NCBI GenBank assembly: GCA_964017145.1
Contig: OZ024846.1
Coordinates: 2,604,001 to 2,668,000 of the forward strand
DNA: 64,000 nucleotides
Reading direction: 5' to 3'
From: Agrocybe praecox
Lineage: Eukaryota; Basidiomycota; Agaricomycetes; Agaricales; Agrocybaceae
Position numbers and translations under genes: made by a program. How positions within the stretch are numbered: position 1 is the first letter of the stretch; each line of letters opens with the position of its first letter. Below, piece after piece: positions 1 through 12,389 of the stretch. The notes under the pieces are model-generated. The model had not been told where the DNA came from. It searched no databases and saw nothing but the letters and a program-made list of their open reading frames with translations.

Positions 1-341
1 TAATATTAGTGGAGATGTTGGTAGGTAAATCGACATACCAGAAAGTTTCCGACGATACGAGACGGTGACCAAAGCAGACCGTCTGAAACATAGAGCAATG
101 AGCTAAGTTGCCGGGAAGTTAGATTGCTTGTGAGCACACCTGTCCAACGTTTAATACCGCTTTCCTCGACACTGAATACGAACACGGCGCCTGACTTGAT
201 CATCGACCGACGCTCCGAATCGTTAAGACGACGAGTGATGCGAGGTATAACACCCTGGCGTGCGGCATGTATAAGACGGAGGGCATTGACTGTGGTCTCG
301 ACATAACCAGTGAAAGGCGGGACATCTGGGTTGCTCGACAT
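1..341 (-). CDS. WOPR-domain (Gti1/Pac2/Ryp1 family) regulator, 5' part only
   Basis: Gti1/Pac2/Wor1 proteins are fungal DNA-binding transcription factors that control morphogenesis and development. The start ATG is at 341-339. The first exon (341-140) carries the hallmark first WOPR box: GYVETTVNALRLIHAA near residue 12, then a PRITRRLNDSER stretch and FVFSVEESGIKRW. A 57-nt intron (139-83, GTGTGC...CAG) joins in frame to DGLLWSPSRIVGNFL, the classic continuation of the box (82-39). A second intron starts with GTATGT at 38 and runs off the window, so the second box and the C-terminus are not visible. Family assignment rests on consecutive conserved blocks in the right order. Which WOPR subtype it is cannot be told from this part. 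Confidence 0.9.
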
Positions 342-2197
342 GTGGGTGGAGTTTAAGGCTGTTGGACAAGTGAGAGACTATGGGATGAGTTGCGGGGAAG
401 GCGAGTCTCTTTATTCATCCGCCTTTTACTCCCAATTCTGAAGAATCAAAAACTACGTACCCGATCGATAGTAGTAAACAATGAAAATGCACCGTATCAT
501 TAATTACTAGGACCATAGGCGTCCAATAACCTCATCTAGAAAATGAGGGGGTTGGTACGTTATGCCCATTCTCGAAGTCCTATTTACTGTCATACTTAAT
601 CGACGCCACCTGTCAACGTCTCCCATTTTCAGGTTTTTTTCGTTCTCACTTCTTACCGAAAGTACGTTTTTATTTTTTTGCCTCGAACTACTCTGAAACA
701 GGCAAGAGTTCTGATAGTCATGCTGGAGATCCGATTCACCATATTGATATGGGCTTCCATCTTAATGGGAACTTCACTTCGTTCCATCCGATGTATGTAA
801 TCTTATGGATACACCCTTTAAGGATCCGGGCCTTCTCGACGCCCATAGACCAGTCCACAGTCGGTCGGCCATTTCTCAATGAGGACAACATGTGCGACCG
901 ACACATCAACCAATGCCTCTGAGTAATCCCGTAAGGACCAGGGAGAGGTTTATTTTCGGTATCGCTGGAAAGCCTTCTTTCGAAGAACATCCACCAACTC
1001 TCCGTGGAAATTGACATCCAGTCTCCCGTGGTTGCAACTCTCTGTAGCCTCTCTTGGCGGGGAAGAATGACGCGCTTGCTCACGTTGCTCACGGGACTCC
1101 TCTACAAATAGTTGAAATATAATTCCACAATCATTGATTATTCTGGAAGAGCGACCAGGGTCCCATGTATCTCCTCCGAAGGGGCCCAGAGTTTCCGTTA
1201 TCAGTTATTTTTTTACGTCGTATCTAGTCCTTTCAGTAACTTGCGTACCGCGTAACGGAAAGAGCGAAAGGAGGGACCCTGCACGGCTTACAAGTAACAA
1301 ACGCAGACGGCAGGGAGGCCGGGCACACATACACACACACTTGGTCATTGCTGAGAATCGAGTCAGGGTCACCGACAGGGTTTGGACTTGCAGCAACTAA
1401 TTCAAGATAGGAACCACCTGTCGAGAGTCAAGGGAGTGATGAGCCAGGAACGTGTGTGTGTGTGTTGTAATAATACGACCATGCGAGACCTGGGCGCTGG
1501 AATGGCAAGGAGAATAGCAGATCGAGATGTGCTAGTTGTATAAAGCAATCTGATTTGATGTCCCAAAATAAGACTCTATTCGCGTTGTTAACAAGGAGAA
1601 ACCGTAGCTAGCAAAACTCAAACAAGTGCTAACAGTGCGGAAAATGAATACAGCTCTCCCATTGAAAGGGCCTTTGCAAATACAAGACAAACACTATACA
1701 TGCTTCTACGAGTCCAGTGCATTTTCTGTTTTGTACACCGCAAATCCACCCTCGTAGCCTATCGCATTGACAGGAGTAGACGTCTCTCGCCATCGTCCGA
1801 CAAAGTTTTTGTCGTGGAGATACCCTTTGAAAATCCATTTTCCCAACGCCGTTTCAGATGGATTACTCTAAAGCCAGTAAAAAGGAAAGAAAGTTATGCT
1901 GAGACGGGGTTCTTCGAAAAACGGATGCCGCGCACGTACAGGAACACGAAGAAGAACTATTAGACCGTCCCACGGTCTGACTCGCCCATATATTGTGCAA
2001 TGCCCCCAAGCCTCACCGTAGTACATTCCAGTCTAAAAGATAGAGCGACCGCGGCTCGTAAAGCGCATCCAAGTGAAATTTCAAAATTTCAACGGACTTA
2101 CTTTCCCAGTAATTAATATGTCTGCGATACCACTGGTTCTGTAGCTGTTGATAAAATTTTCGGTTATAATTTAATAACCTGCTGGAAAATAATCTGT
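342..2197. other. Stretch without a recognised gene
   Basis: Upstream region of the WOPR gene. It contains short open frames (for example 736-1092 on the minus strand) with no domain I recognise and no convincing splice partners. A short CA/GT-rich run lies at about 1325-1341 and again at 1451-1465. I see no tRNA or repeat of note. Confidence 0.4.
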
Positions 2198-4122
2198 TTA
2201 CCTTACTGTGTCGCAGTATTGCTCGTCGTCGTCGATGGAGAGGCAGGGATCAGGGCTTGTTCCCGGATTCCAAGGATTAAGCATTGGTTCCACAATATCT
2301 TCTCCGGAAATCTCCCAGTGGTTCGATTCTTCAGGAAAGGTGCTTTCTGGAGGCTTCTCGCTGGGAACATGGTCAGGAGCCGTATTCCTGGGAAGTACCG
2401 TAGTATAGTGGGACGTGTTCCCAGTGTTTGGGTCGTACACTTCCAGCGTATCCTATATATGGTGTAAGCATCGAAGACGAAAAGGGTAAGTCATAAAATA
2501 ATGTATAATAATGTCGTACATTTATCCTGCTGAATATAGATCCCCGGGGTATCCATGCATTGAGGATGTCGTCCCCAAAATAACTATCCGTACCTAATGG
2601 CAAGACTTCGTTCTCCGAGAAGCATTGATGTTCTTGCAGCTCCCAGTATAGGGGAAAATGACGCACGGAGACATGGCTTGGTTGGTTATTTGAATTGTCG
2701 TTGACCAAAGTCATGTGCAAGTCAAGGTCTCCTGACTGAAATTTATGTTAGTGTACGCTGAATATAATATCAAAGGAATTCACAAGTAGCGTTCCCGCCC
2801 ACCGTCCGGTCAGTATACCTGGCGTAAAGACAGGCCCCCGTAGAGGTATGTCTCCAGACCAGGGATCTGGACAAGCAACCATACGGTACCAGTCATGGTC
2901 ATAAGCAGTACTGCTGGATAATCCCGACTCGGACTTCCCACACTGGTCTTCGCCTTCTGGCCCTTCCACAAGTACGTCTTGACTAAATTGAGGATCAGGG
3001 AGTGAGCAACGATTTACAGTGTGAATTCGGGTGTTCAAATGATAGTCTTTCACGTCTTCTACCGTAGGCCCTTCGTATCCTCGCGCGACGGCTTCGCTTC
3101 GATTTAAAGGCGCGCCCCGCATTAATTGGGGTATATTGCTCGAATCCCGAAATGCGTCGGCCTGGACGATTAAGCAGAGTATTACAGCTGGAGCAACCAC
3201 TGGCGCACACACTCTGAGGCGGTGAGAATAATGAGTGATTTCTGCCGTAGGAGGGGGATGCCAGTTTAGTAAGCCTTCGGGGGTGACTCCATCACATAGA
3301 GGGAGGCTGTGAAAGTTGTCCGGTCCGTATATTGAAGGATGCTTTCCAATAAAATATCGACTCGGTCAGAAAAAAGAAAAGATCATTTAACTCGGAATAC
3401 CTTGTAACCAGTAAGGATAAAACCATGCAGGATTTTTAGCAGAGTTTCACGAAAAACAGAATTTATTCCTTCAGACCTTATGGAATCTTCGATGATATCA
3501 AGCGTTAGTGGCTTCAAAAAATAAATAACAGGGTCAAAAGATAAATAATCACCTCTGTCGTTAGTTTTCCAAAACAGCCACATCACAAGTGAGTCAAGAA
3601 CTTTGTTGTTGAACCATGTGAAATCACGAGCGGTAGTCCGGAAGACTATCACCGTTTTAAGCCATTCTTGGAGTTTAGCATAGTGCAGTAGTTGAGCCTC
3701 GTTCTTTCCATCGTTCTCGGACATCCTGGGGGTTCAGAATAATGTTATAAGCGTTGAGGGGCTTTTGATGCAAATAAAGTTTTTAATACACACATTAAAT
3801 ACGCCGTCCATGCGTCATCCATCTCGAGTTCCATTGCTTTGATGCGCTTCAAAGCCTTGAACCGTTTTACAAGCTCGGACGCCAAGCAAGTTGTTGTGCA
3901 CCATCTCTCCGAAAGGCGTCGAATCGGAGCAAGGGTGTCGAATTTAAATCGAAAGATTCTCGCGTAGAGGTGGGAATTATTCTTGATAGAAAGGTAATCA
4001 TATAATTGGTGAGATACGAGCGTCAAAGAACATAGAATAGATGGTGGCCCAAGGAAGGAATCTGTTCTAGCTACCGCATAGAACGCGATTGAATCCCATA
4101 GCTCGTAAGAAAGGTTAGACAT
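2198..4122 (-). CDS. F-box-like protein (agaricomycete type)
   Basis: F-box proteins are substrate receptors of SCF ubiquitin ligases; the target is unknown. The model has five exons: 4122-3794, 3725-3401, 3341-2784, 2735-2520 and 2452-2198. All phases close to give 560 aa. The N-terminus (LSYELWDSIAFYAV, then LTLVSHQLYDYLS) is F-box-like: a short helix followed by a Leu-Val-Ser-rich segment. The C-terminal half has a stretch often seen in agaric F-box proteins, including LLNWHPPPTAEITHYSHRLR, EAVARGYEGPTVED and a WAGTLLSGDL strand region. Introns are 48-71 nt; the 48-nt one (2783-2736) contains a CTAAC branch-like motif. The reading frame is unbroken, so the gene looks functional. The F-box itself is divergent, so the family name is less certain than the gene model. 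Confidence 0.7.
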
Positions 4123-5438
4123 GAGAGGGATGTCAGAACCGGGGAAGGAAATCTCTTTTTGTTGACTGTCATATTTAAAGATTGATGAGAAGGACGCAAG
4201 AACGGAATTCTCGTTTCATAATTCGTGATCGCCGCGCTTCGTTTCCGTCAGAGGGTGAGAACAACCGCGGCACAAAGAGATATTCACCCCAAATATTAGG
4301 TTTTAAACGCAATTTCTTCCTTAAATTAATCCTATTTTCTCCCTATTTTTGGGTATAATCCAGAAGCCGCCGGCCGGACATTTCCGAACATTATTTGCCG
4401 CTCACTGATTTAGAAGTTCCATCCATTGCCGTCTTGATGCCGCCACAGGTCGCCGCTCACTAGTGAGAACAAGGAAGAGAGAAGCCCTTTCATCATAGCC
4501 TTCAAAGTCCACGTAGAATTTCTCGTAGGCTCTCGATATCTCGGGTAATCATAGATATGATGCGCATGACTAGCCTACAACTTGGATCCCAGTGACGTGG
4601 GGGCGATGTGCGCGGATTTGATTCAAAGATTCAGTCATGATTCGTTCAGCCTGGATAGAGAATACTTATCAAATAGCAGTAAATCATCCTCTGCGCCTCA
4701 CATAGACGCCTTGCAAAACGCAACAGCAAGTTGCTCAGTCAAAATCTAAAAATAACTATATCGCTAGAATTATGGGTTATTACACGTAGCGCTGACAGCG
4801 CCCAAACCATGTAAGCGTCACTGGATCTGCGTCTCTTCTTTTTGGACTGATGGATCGACACAAAACTACTCTATAGTATTAGCGCCGGATCACATTCTCT
4901 CTCGCACTAATACTATGAGGGTATTTTAAAAGCAAAATCATATTTCTCGGTAATACCTCTCATGTAGTAGTACTCGAGCGTGAGTTTGATTTGTAATAGA
5001 GCAATATCCAGGGCGATGGCTCAAAGGGGACCCATCACCTCCTCCTGGAAGGTCGGCGCCGGGTAAAACGAGCCAATAGGAGACGATCATCAAGCAAGCT
5101 CTGGCTTAGACGCCCCCGCACTGTGGATTGGATTCCGACGACACGATCAAGCCTGAAATTAACTTTGATCCCGATTGATTTTCCCAAAATCCGTCACAAA
5201 TTCAAGCAGGGATATTTGACTCGAATACCATAAAATTCGCAGAAGTAGGACCTCTCTGATGACGCTTGAGGATTGATTTCTTTCTCAGATCGCAAAAGAC
5301 TGTCTAGCAGTTATGTGTACTATGACAAACCTTGTTTCCTGTTTAAAATTTTGGGATTGTTATTCCTTCAGCACACTTTCGTCATTGTACATGTACACGT
5401 TAAAGTCCATATGGCATGCTCTACGTATCTCAGTTGCG
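4123..5438. other. Intergenic, no gene seen
   Basis: Between the F-box gene and the 3' end of the aldo/keto reductase. Open frames are short and lack recognisable motifs. Both neighbours are transcribed leftward, so this holds the F-box promoter and the reductase 3' region. Confidence 0.5.
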
Positions 5439-6841
5439 TCAGTCACAGTCGGTCGGATCCCAATCAGTAACTAGATCTGAATATGTGCCGAGTGCGTACT
5501 GTTGAGTTGAGACTTTCAGGACAACATATAACACGAACGTACATTCGTCCAGCCGGTCTAAGCTTCTGACATCATCCGAAGTCAGAGCGAAATCAAATAT
5601 CTGACTGTTGGAAATTATTCTTGGCTTTGAGCCAGATTTTGGCAGGGGAACATAGCCCTAATCTCTGACATTAGACATAGACGTTCGGAACGATTATCCG
5701 GTACGACAAGCCAACAGACCTTCTGAATCGAGTAGCGCAGCAACACTTGAGCCGGCTGCTTGTCGTATTTCTGGCTAAGCCCAAGAACCACGGGATGATT
5801 AAATCGATATCCTCTAACGATAGGTGCCCATGCCTGTATCATGATAAAATTAAGCAGACTGGAATATGAACTAGGAGTCAGATGCTCACCTCGAGGACCA
5901 TGCCGTGCTGTTTAGAGTATTCCACAATCTCCGTGCGAGCCATGAAAGGATGCAGGTCAATCTGATAACCATGTATTTACGTCGTTGAGTCAATCAGTGA
6001 TCAGCGCAAGAGCAACCATCCAGCGAACCATCCAAACGAAACATCTGCTGAACTCACCTGGTGAACGGCCGGGAGTGTCATACCAGATTCTATAATCTCC
6101 TTCATATGACAAATTCCGAAAGTGCTGATACCTATGCTCTTCAACAGACCGGTCTCTTTCTGAAAATCACATATAGCCTGCCAGCTCTCTTTACGCGCCT
6201 TCGGACCGCCCAGTGGGCCATGAACTAGATATAAGTCAATATAACCCAAACGACACGCGTCAAGAGAGCGTTGGATAGCTTTTTTGACACTATCGTAGCC
6301 GTTGTTTAATTTGAGCTTCGTCGTGTAGAAAATTTTGCTGCGTGGCGTGCTTGATTTATCACAGAAATCGAGGATTGCCTGGCCAACTTCTCTTTCGTTC
6401 TCGTACCACGCAGCGGAGTCCTGCAAATAATAGACGAAGATAAGGGAAACGAAGGCAGATCGACAGTATCGTGTCAGTTGATCTTTTTCTATACTTACTA
6501 TATGACGATACCCAGCCTGTTTTGTATGTGCGTTCAGGTGTATTAGCAATGACACAACACAGCTTCTCAACAGCCTCCGCAGAGACCTACCTCAAGGGCC
6601 GAAAAGACCCCCTCGTAGGCCTCTTTTCCTTCCAGTTCATATGTCCCTGTTTTGTCGCAAGTATATACCAAAGAATTTAATAATTTGTGCAGCTTGATTA
6701 CATACCGTAGCCCAGGATAGAAATCTCGTTTCCATCTATTAACTAGGGAAAGAAAGAACGATAACGCCGTGAGTTCCTTTGCTCGTATTGGTTACACGTA
6801 AATACCTTGATCTTCGTGCTCAAAGACAGTTCTTCATTCAT
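5439..6841 (-). CDS. Aldo/keto reductase
   Basis: NADPH-dependent oxidoreductase reducing aldehydes or ketones; cytosolic. Nine exons splice cleanly: 6841-6806, 6742-6706, 6646-6591, 6516-6499, 6420-6058, 5961-5890, 5833-5720, 5657-5543 and 5476-5439, giving 282 aa. That is typical for the GCY1/xylose-reductase-like branch. Visible family marks are GYGTYELEG at the first strand, AGYRHIDSAAWYENE with the catalytic Asp and Tyr, TTKLKL with the catalytic Lys, and LYLVHGP with the catalytic His. GYVPLPKSGSKPR is the NADP-binding loop, and the protein ends LVTDWDPTDCD. The last junction was chosen because TTCAG at 5477 restores the usual DEYLVTDWDP ending. The fourth exon is only 18 nt. Substrate cannot be predicted. 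Confidence 0.95.
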
Positions 6842-9421
6842 ATTTGAACGATTACCAAATAATTGTCCCGGGGGAACGAAGGGGATTCGATACGAGAAGT
6901 TAGAATCTTGAGAGTATGTATCCAAGTTCTCAATGCCGCTGCAGCCTGAGAGAGCTTGCTATCTAAGCGAACTCGGCGAATGCCGGCCGACATTCAAGAT
7001 CGCCTTTCCTTTCCTGGCTTATTCAAGGCTTGTTACTTCGAATAGGGGAATAAATTAAAAATGTACGAGAGTCCCTGGTTTGGTGGAATACATAGAGCAA
7101 ATTTTTGCATGTTGATGTTGAAGAACGTCTAACAATCTAGAAATACGCTAAGACCGGCATGATAGAATGTCATTACTTGCTTGTAATTGAAGATAGTTGG
7201 GAACCGTTGTAAGGAGTAAGTATTAGATTACCGGAAGATGTTATAGGTGCCAATCACGACTTTTGAGCAATAGTATTAAATCATGATACCCCACCTTCAT
7301 CATTCAATGCAAGGGAACAGGCTGTAATTGGCGATAGCTGATACCGAAGACAGCAAGATTGAGCTTCGGCTAAAAGGGGGGTGAATATTTTCTGGGCCGA
7401 ACGCGAGGTGATTATGAGATTCCTGGAAAGGGGGCAATATTTTGTACATATATTTGGACGTGCTTGAGTTAGTCTTGTACAAGTAGAGCTCGTATGCAAT
7501 GAGATTACGTCTCACGTCTAAACACGCCTGGACGCCGCCGTCACGAACAGAAGGTAACGCGTCGCATAAAAATGCGAAGGTTGAACGTACAAAGAGCGAC
7601 TGCAAAACCTTATAATCCATATCCGGAAGATATAATTCCAGCCAAGTTCCAGGAATTGAAAGAAGACCCAAGGGAAGACAAAGCAAAGCCCGTGTCAATT
7701 CTATTGATTGAGCCCGACACCCTGGGTTTCATGGCAATTGTAGAGTATAGAATACATACCGTTGATTCGGTAAAATGGTAGACCCCACGTGCCGCGTGCC
7801 GATGCGCATCGAGGCGATCCACACATTTATCACGAAATAAGTGCCTGCTTTCTTCCCAGAGCGACTGCGCCTACATGTTTAGCAACCTTACTGAGAACAA
7901 ACCAATATTAAAGATGGAACATGCCCTGAAGGATCTAGCTACAAATGTGATATCAACGTCATGTTTCTTCATGAGAGACATGAGTAGATGTTCTCCACCA
8001 GAAATTAAGCCTCGTGGTGTTCGTTTCCCTGGGCGATTAATAGCGTCCAGGGTGATCACTAACCTGCTTCCCGGGACTGCCTACTCCAGGTGTACTGAGT
8101 TGAGACCTCTCTTCCAAACCGGGATCTGCGGAATCAGCAACCCCTACGCGAGTACCGAATAGTTGGTGACAAAGTTGTCATACATACATATGTGCTTAAG
8201 GGAAGGAGACATCAATACTGGCGTCCCGAGGAGTTATTTGTGATAATCTTTGAATAAAGGCACAAACTCACTGAGATTTTTTAGCCATGATTCTGACATG
8301 ATTCTAGTCGATCACTGCGACATGTAACCGGATATCGGATTGGTGTGACCTATCGCTTGGTGCTGGGACTTCTTTCGTTCGTGTATCCTGCTCAGAAATA
8401 TCCTCGTTCGCCCATCCGGCCGGCCGAACAAACCTGTGATCACGAAATGGCAGCTTCAATGGGATATTTACATACTGACTTGATAAGGTTAGTCCGGCAT
8501 CTTATATACAGGCTAGCGCCTACATACGTACCGAGGCCCCTTCGTATGTCACAAGGTCTAAAGCAAATTTTGACCACCACGGTTCAAATACTGAAAGGCG
8601 AGAACCAAAGATCAAAAAGAAGACAAGGAGGTATCCGTAAGTCATCTCTGGCTTCCAGTGACAATTATGTGATGGGACAATCGCATGTAGCAGCAGACAT
8701 TTCCAAGAAAAAAAAAGCTGTAAGACCTAATCGCAAGTGATCGATTGATCAATGGGCGCAAGATGCCCCAAAGCCATAATTATGCCGGAGGTAGCTCATA
8801 CAGTCCAGAGAAGCGAAGAGAAGCGTAAGGTCATTAAGGGCGACATGGAACAGGACCCCCCACCCCCAGCTTCCATTGTGGTACATACATACCCGAGGAA
8901 ATGAACGACGATTCGTTGGTACATTTTATTTGTCGGCGACATAGCGCCAAAGAGATCCCTCTGGACGGTGTTCTTTGTTGGTGATATAGACAGGGTACTT
9001 GATCCCAGCCACAGAATGATATGTGGTCCCCATTAGAATATTCGTTATTTTTGGAAAACGTATTTCAGGCAGTACTTAACGTTATTAAAGCGATGATGGT
9101 GTGAATCGTGATCGTCGTCGTCGATGTATCATGATCATGTTACAGTTGTAACATACCCCAGTATCTTGTCAGAATCATGGAGTGTTTCGCCCTGAAGAAG
9201 TCTGCCGTAATTTCAGAGACATTTCCTGTATCAGCGGGTCGATGAAGTTTTGGTTGATGTCCTTGACAAAGCTCAGAACATATTTAGTAGCAAGTATTAC
9301 ATATTACATACTCATGTTTACTTCTATTATCTATGAAAGGTAATTACATAATAAGCTCCTAAGTATTGTTGGGTTTCGCTGCTCAGCAGTAGGCAACTTG
9401 AACTTGCTCATATTGTCTGCA
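6842..9421. other. Long stretch without a recognised gene
   Basis: Contains open frames on both strands (about 7300-7780, 7875-8162 and 8345-8740), none with a known domain. The frame at 8345-8740 ends in a Lys/Arg-rich tail but has low-complexity character only. A short GTC/GTCGTC run lies near 9105-9125. I do not call a gene. Confidence 0.4.
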
Positions 9422-9919
9422 ATGCCAACTCCTCCTTCTGCCCAGCCTTTGAAAGTTCCTGCTACCCCTTCAAAGTCTGGCGAGGCGGATAAAGATAAGA
9501 CTCCAATTGCAACAAAGCAACAAACGGTTTCTAGAGCAGGGACCATAGCACCGAACGATATATCAAGTCCTCATGAACTGACAGCTTTCGTAAATCCCTT
9601 GATACAAATTTCTATTGGGATTTCTGATCAATATTGCTTAGGTTGAAACGCTGTTGGAGCAACTTGACGCGAAATTTGATGATATGTCTACGCAGATATT
9701 GGACCGAAGTTCGTGGTTCTTTCTTTATGTTCAATGAATGGTATATTTATTCTTCTGTTCGGTTTGTTGCCGATTTTATCCACAGTGAACCAGATGTCCA
9801 CAAGAGTAGACGCATTGGAAGCATCGATACAAGACATCATAAACGGAGACGTTAGCGTCCCGCAGTCGCCATCGCCGGGTACACCTGGGATCATCCGCAG
9901 GAGCGATAGTGGCATGTAA
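9422..9919 (+). CDS. Heat shock factor-binding protein 1-like (HSBP1) coiled-coil protein
   Basis: HSBP1 is a small trimeric coiled-coil protein that binds the trimerisation region of heat-shock factor and dampens its activity. Three exons (9422-9589, 9642-9708, 9786-9919; introns 52 and 77 nt) encode 122 aa. After splicing, the core reads LTAFVETLLEQLDAKFDDMSTQILDR then MNQMSTRVDALEASIQDII. This is the HSBP1 heptad pattern, with hydrophobics at a/d positions and the DDMS/QMSTR landmarks. Upstream of the core is a Pro/Ser/Thr/Lys-rich N-terminal extension of roughly 50 residues, longer than in animal HSBP1 (about 76 aa total). The start chosen is the first in-frame ATG after the upstream stop. 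Confidence 0.88.
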
Positions 9920-10676
9920 CGACTCATTTCGTCATTGTCTGGTACAACCCCCCTCAGCGGGTCGCCTTCTATGACTATTGTGAGACTTCTCTGTCCAATT
10001 TTCATGTAATGACCTTATAATACTTCATTTCAAGGCTTCGTTTGTATTCGGGATGTTAGGTTTTCTTCCCAGTTACGCTTCTTTATCGGTTCAGTTTAGG
10101 CCTATAGGCGCCGTCGGAGAACTCGACGATTCTTGGAACAGGTGCCAACTCACCATAAAGCTGTCATCGGTGGTCAGGTCGTAGGCTAGCATTCTGTTGC
10201 CGAGGAAGCTTAAAATCAATGATCCTCGCCTACAATGAACGTCTGGCACCACGCATCGAGGGCAGAAGTCATGTCAAATTTTGACGGTTACGAAAAAATT
10301 GTCATAGTTGTGATAATATGTGTAAAATCTTCGGGCGATGAAATATTTATGCTGTAGTGCCTTTTTGGCTTGTTAGCTGTTATACTCGCTATATGCGCGA
10401 TAAAAGTTCTGTTCGGGCTATAGGCCGTCTACAAAGTGATAAATTATTCTAGACTGTAATCATCATGTACTTACGGTAATATTACCGCATATGTGCTATG
10501 AATGATTTGCGATACCATTTCACATCAAACTTGTATTCGACGGTCACATTCACAGGGCAGTTGTACGCGCTGGGAGTAATTTCAGCGTCGTTTCTTCTGG
10601 TTTTCTTGGTGGACCCCCCGATTATTTTTTTCTCTGTAGGTCTCAAAGAAGAACACTAGAATCCTTAGCCTCCAGA
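9920..10676. other. Intergenic / promoter of the next gene
   Basis: No open frame with recognisable content. It separates two genes transcribed in the same direction, so it holds the HSBP1 3' region and the promoter of the gene at 10677. Confidence 0.5.
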
Positions 10677-12389
10677 ATGTCCGCTTTACCAACCATGATG
10701 CCACAGTTTTCTCGATTCCATGCCATCGTACCCGCCAGCCCAGTACAAGCCGATGAGCCTCCGATTCTCTCTGAACCGCCGACATACGGGACCTGGAATG
10801 TTCGTTTTGACAGTGGAAAACGCTCGAGAGAGCCAAGCGATCCAGGACCTAGCAAGCCTCGGAAAGCTACCAAAAGGATTGTGGACGAAGAGAACAAACG
10901 AGAAGTGCGCATTCAAACCTTTCGATTTCGCTATTGGTCTCTGACAGGTCTGTGCATCAACAGCCTACAACTAAATATCGCGATGGCGATGGCTTGTTAT
11001 CGGCGCTGAAAGAAAATTTCAAAGAAGGGCCAAACGTTGATTTCGCTGGGGTTTTCGATATGGCGGACACTGGAGTGACACACAAAGAGCGAGTACAACT
11101 CTTTGTGCATGATATATGGAAGACGACGGGGTATCGGTTCACGTATGTTCGTTTTTATTTCTTTCAAGATGGCAGGTGGCTTACGGTAAAGCAGGGTTAA
11201 AGACCATCCACAATTTACAAATGGCCACAAAACGCGGTTTTGGTGCTCCCAAGATGAAGCTCATCGTTCGAAATCGTCTAAAGCAGCAAGAAAGGCACAA
11301 GGAGATGGCTACAAGCCTCGCGTTACGAGTGCTGGAGAGGTCCTCGCGAAGAACAGATTTCCATGTCGGAGTCGTTTGCTCGTATCTTCGCGTGATTCGA
11401 AGACACCTGGTTTAAGAAGTATCACTGTTCGAATGCATCACCACCTCAACCACGAACCATACGTGGACACTAGTTTTCCTCCTGATGTCCTGCAGAATTT
11501 CTGGGATAATTTTGGAACGGCAGGATATCCTGCTCCCAGTTTATTATCCAACCATTCTTCAAGGGCTGGCGACGAAGGGGCCGCGAACTCCAATTTCCTG
11601 GTTGAAGATGACGGAGAGTCTTCCGATTCCGATTCTGTTTCATCGGAGGAAAGGTTCGACGAGCAACCTGTTGGCCATGTGCAAGAGCAGAATTCGCTCG
11701 ATGCTCCTATAACTTTCGTGCATCATATAAACCATCCACCGCCGCCCCCTCACCAGCCGCAGCTATCCTCACATCGACGAGAGCATCAACAGCAGCAGCA
11801 GCAGCAGCAGCCGCATCCCCATCAGCACCAGTTACCTCCACCTTCCGAGAAATATCATAATAGAATGAAAGCCCACATAAAAAACCTACGTGAATTTTGT
11901 GACGGGTTAGAATATCAACTCCAGTTCAATGACTACCGAATGTTAGATGTACTTGAACATGACGGTGGACCATTTCTGACCCTGGTTGCGGATTGTCTAA
12001 AAAAGGAGGGCAGGTTGGCTCCTGTTGAACAGTCGCCCAATATCCCTGGTCCTCATCATCATGTCTCTGGAATCTCCGTCAACGCTCTTCCTCTTCATCA
12101 ACAACAAAGAATACCCGTCCATAATGCTACTACCTCCCAACGTTCAGCGTTGTCCATATCTACCACTTCATCTCAGCATCCATCTATACCTATATCTCAA
12201 CATACGCCAATCTCTATCGGTTCCGCTGGCTCTCAGCAGCATAATTCAATACCTATCGGCTCCGCCTCTTCTCAGCACCCCCCTGGGTACATGCCTCTAC
12301 ACCTTATATCCGACAATCCTCTAGACACTAATCGAACTAGAACGTACGAAGGAAATCCTGGAATCAATCCACGGGCACTAGGTTATTAA
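10677..12389 (+). CDS. Gln/His/Pro-rich protein with a Cys-Cys-His-His module, putative DNA-binding protein
   Basis: Three exons (10677-10904, 10964-11142, 11195-12389) give 533 aa with all phases closing. Residues about 136-225 form a Cys/His module: TRFWCSQDEAH (Cys about 153), NRFPCRSRLLVSSRD (Cys about 193) and VRMHHHLNHEPYVD (His about 217-222). The spacing resembles the C-C-H-H fingers of the WRKY/GCM1/FLYWCH/FAR1 group often linked to MULE-type transposases. That match is inference. Residues about 245-290 are acidic and Ser-rich. A poly-Gln tract from (CAG)n at about residue 330 is followed by a helical segment (KAHIKNLREFCDGLEYQLQF) and a Ser/Gln/His-rich tail ending NPGINPRALGY. Composition suggests a nuclear regulator; no catalytic domain is seen. 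Confidence 0.75.
11787..11810 (+). repeat. CAG microsatellite encoding poly-Gln
   Basis: One CAA followed by seven CAG codons inside the preceding coding sequence, giving an uninterrupted run of eight glutamines between His-rich segments. It is a likely site of length polymorphism. Confidence 0.95.

Noticed and set aside
736..1092. 118-codon open frame on the minus strand
   Set aside because: No recognisable motif, no splice partner, and composition not clearly coding.
5476..5498. Using the AG at 5499 as the last acceptor of the aldo/keto reductase
   Set aside because: It breaks the reading phase; the AG at 5477 gives the family's normal ending.
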